A stretch of DNA of 64,000 nucleotides, taken from assembly GCF_017347605.1 (NCBI RefSeq), contig NZ_AP024484.1:2370501-2434500 (forward strand), in the 5' to 3' direction. Source of the DNA: Prevotella herbatica (GTDB taxonomy: Bacteria; Bacteroidota; Bacteroidia; Bacteroidales; Bacteroidaceae). Each line of letters starts with the position of its first letter. The first letter of the stretch is position 1. Below are positions 62,202 to 64,000 of the stretch, in pieces. The notes beneath the pieces were generated by a model. That model saw only the letters and a list, made by a program, of their open reading frames with translations, was not told where the DNA came from and ran no database searches. A program made the translations under genes and the position numbers.

Positions 62202-62232
62202 TTGGAGGTTCGGATAAAAACCTATACTTTTG
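62202..62232 (+). promoter_or_regulatory. rRNA operon promoter
   Basis: TTG (62202-62204), 20-base spacer, TACTTTTG (62225-62232), about 245 bp before the 16S gene. Confidence 0.8.
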
Positions 62233-62276
62233 CATTCGCTTTTGAGAACAACGCTTCTCTTACAGCAAAAGAAAGA

Positions 62277-62285
62277 GTTCTTTGA
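62277..62285 (+). promoter_or_regulatory. boxA-like motif in the rRNA leader
   Basis: GTTCTTTGA resembles the boxA antitermination element found in bacterial rRNA leaders. Assignment by resemblance only. Confidence 0.4.
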
Positions 62286-62478
62286 AAAGATTTACATAGA
62301 CAGAAAAGTAGTACAAGAAGCGAGTGCTGGGATTTATTTCGGTACTCGGGTAAAAAGAAACAAACCGTCACCGGACTTAGGTTCGGTTTCGAAAAAATCA
62401 GGTTTTAGACTACAATAATTTAGGAGATTCGTTCTGAACAGATTACAGACATTCTAGAAATAGAATATATAATATTTT

Positions 62479-64000
<1,522 letters not shown>

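Noticed and set aside
62230..62418. 62-residue open frame before the 16S gene
   Set aside because: It overlaps the rRNA promoter and leader.

Overview
The window looks like chromosomal DNA of a Prevotella-type member of the Bacteroidales. The right end carries the 5' 1.5 kb of a 16S rRNA gene with Prevotellaceae-like sequence. Promoters follow the Bacteroidales TTG-N19/20-TAnnTTTG pattern, the DNA is AT-rich, and the gene content fits: GH97, type V (FimA/Mfa) pili, OPT transporter, GH94 phosphorylase, UxuA. All family calls come from reading the sequence; no database search was run.

Left end (1-8.1 kb): the N-terminal part of a GH97 glycosidase on the minus strand, then a five-gene Mfa-type fimbrial operon (DUF3575, DUF3868/OmpA-like, major fimbrillin, Mfa2-like anchor, second fimbrillin). 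It converges on a tyrosine recombinase gene.

Centre (8.2-42.8 kb): the striking region. Seventeen paralogous lipoprotein genes lie here, one on the minus strand next to the recombinase and sixteen head-to-tail on the plus strand. Each has a lipoprotein signal, a fimbrillin-like (Mfa_like_1-type) N-terminal part with a conserved S/T-R-A/S site about 35-40 residues after the lipid Cys, and in all but one a large C-terminal glycine-rich domain (Gly_rich/ALK-type: a YTG..Q.(F/Y) opening, a WGAqGG motif, poly-Gly tracts, mostly a GNGYARITFVSAN end). Every gene is preceded by a GA/CT palindrome (12-bp arms around GCG, extended to 22-bp arms in the best copies) ending about 12-20 nt before the start codon. 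The proteins are mosaics: three N-terminal, three middle and at least three C-terminal module types occur in many combinations. A 40-bp remnant of a lost gene end lies after one cassette, and two neighbours share 557 identical coding bases. Among the intergenic stretches I scanned, the only fully consensus promoter facing a cassette is that of the inverted gene; the sixteen plus-strand cassettes have none that I can recognise. My reading, as inference, is a cassette system for varying a surface adhesin or pilus-tip protein, by homologous recombination and/or site-specific recombination at the palindromes. An AAA ATPase/DUF234 gene with its own promoter sits inside the array.

Right part (42.9-61.1 kb): ordinary chromosomal genes: a UvrD-type helicase with an inserted DEDDh exonuclease, a hexuronate pair (uxuA and an SDR oxidoreductase), a hypothetical protein, a secreted M6 metalloprotease, an OPT transporter, clpB with a shortened D2 segment, a GH94 cellobiose-phosphorylase-like enzyme, and an OmpR/histidine-kinase pair.

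The last stretch before the rRNA (61.1-62.5 kb) is non-coding and repeat-rich: a 21-bp inverted repeat built from GTGTCGG units, GCTACG repeats, and a degenerate 22-bp tandem repeat. The rRNA promoter and leader follow.
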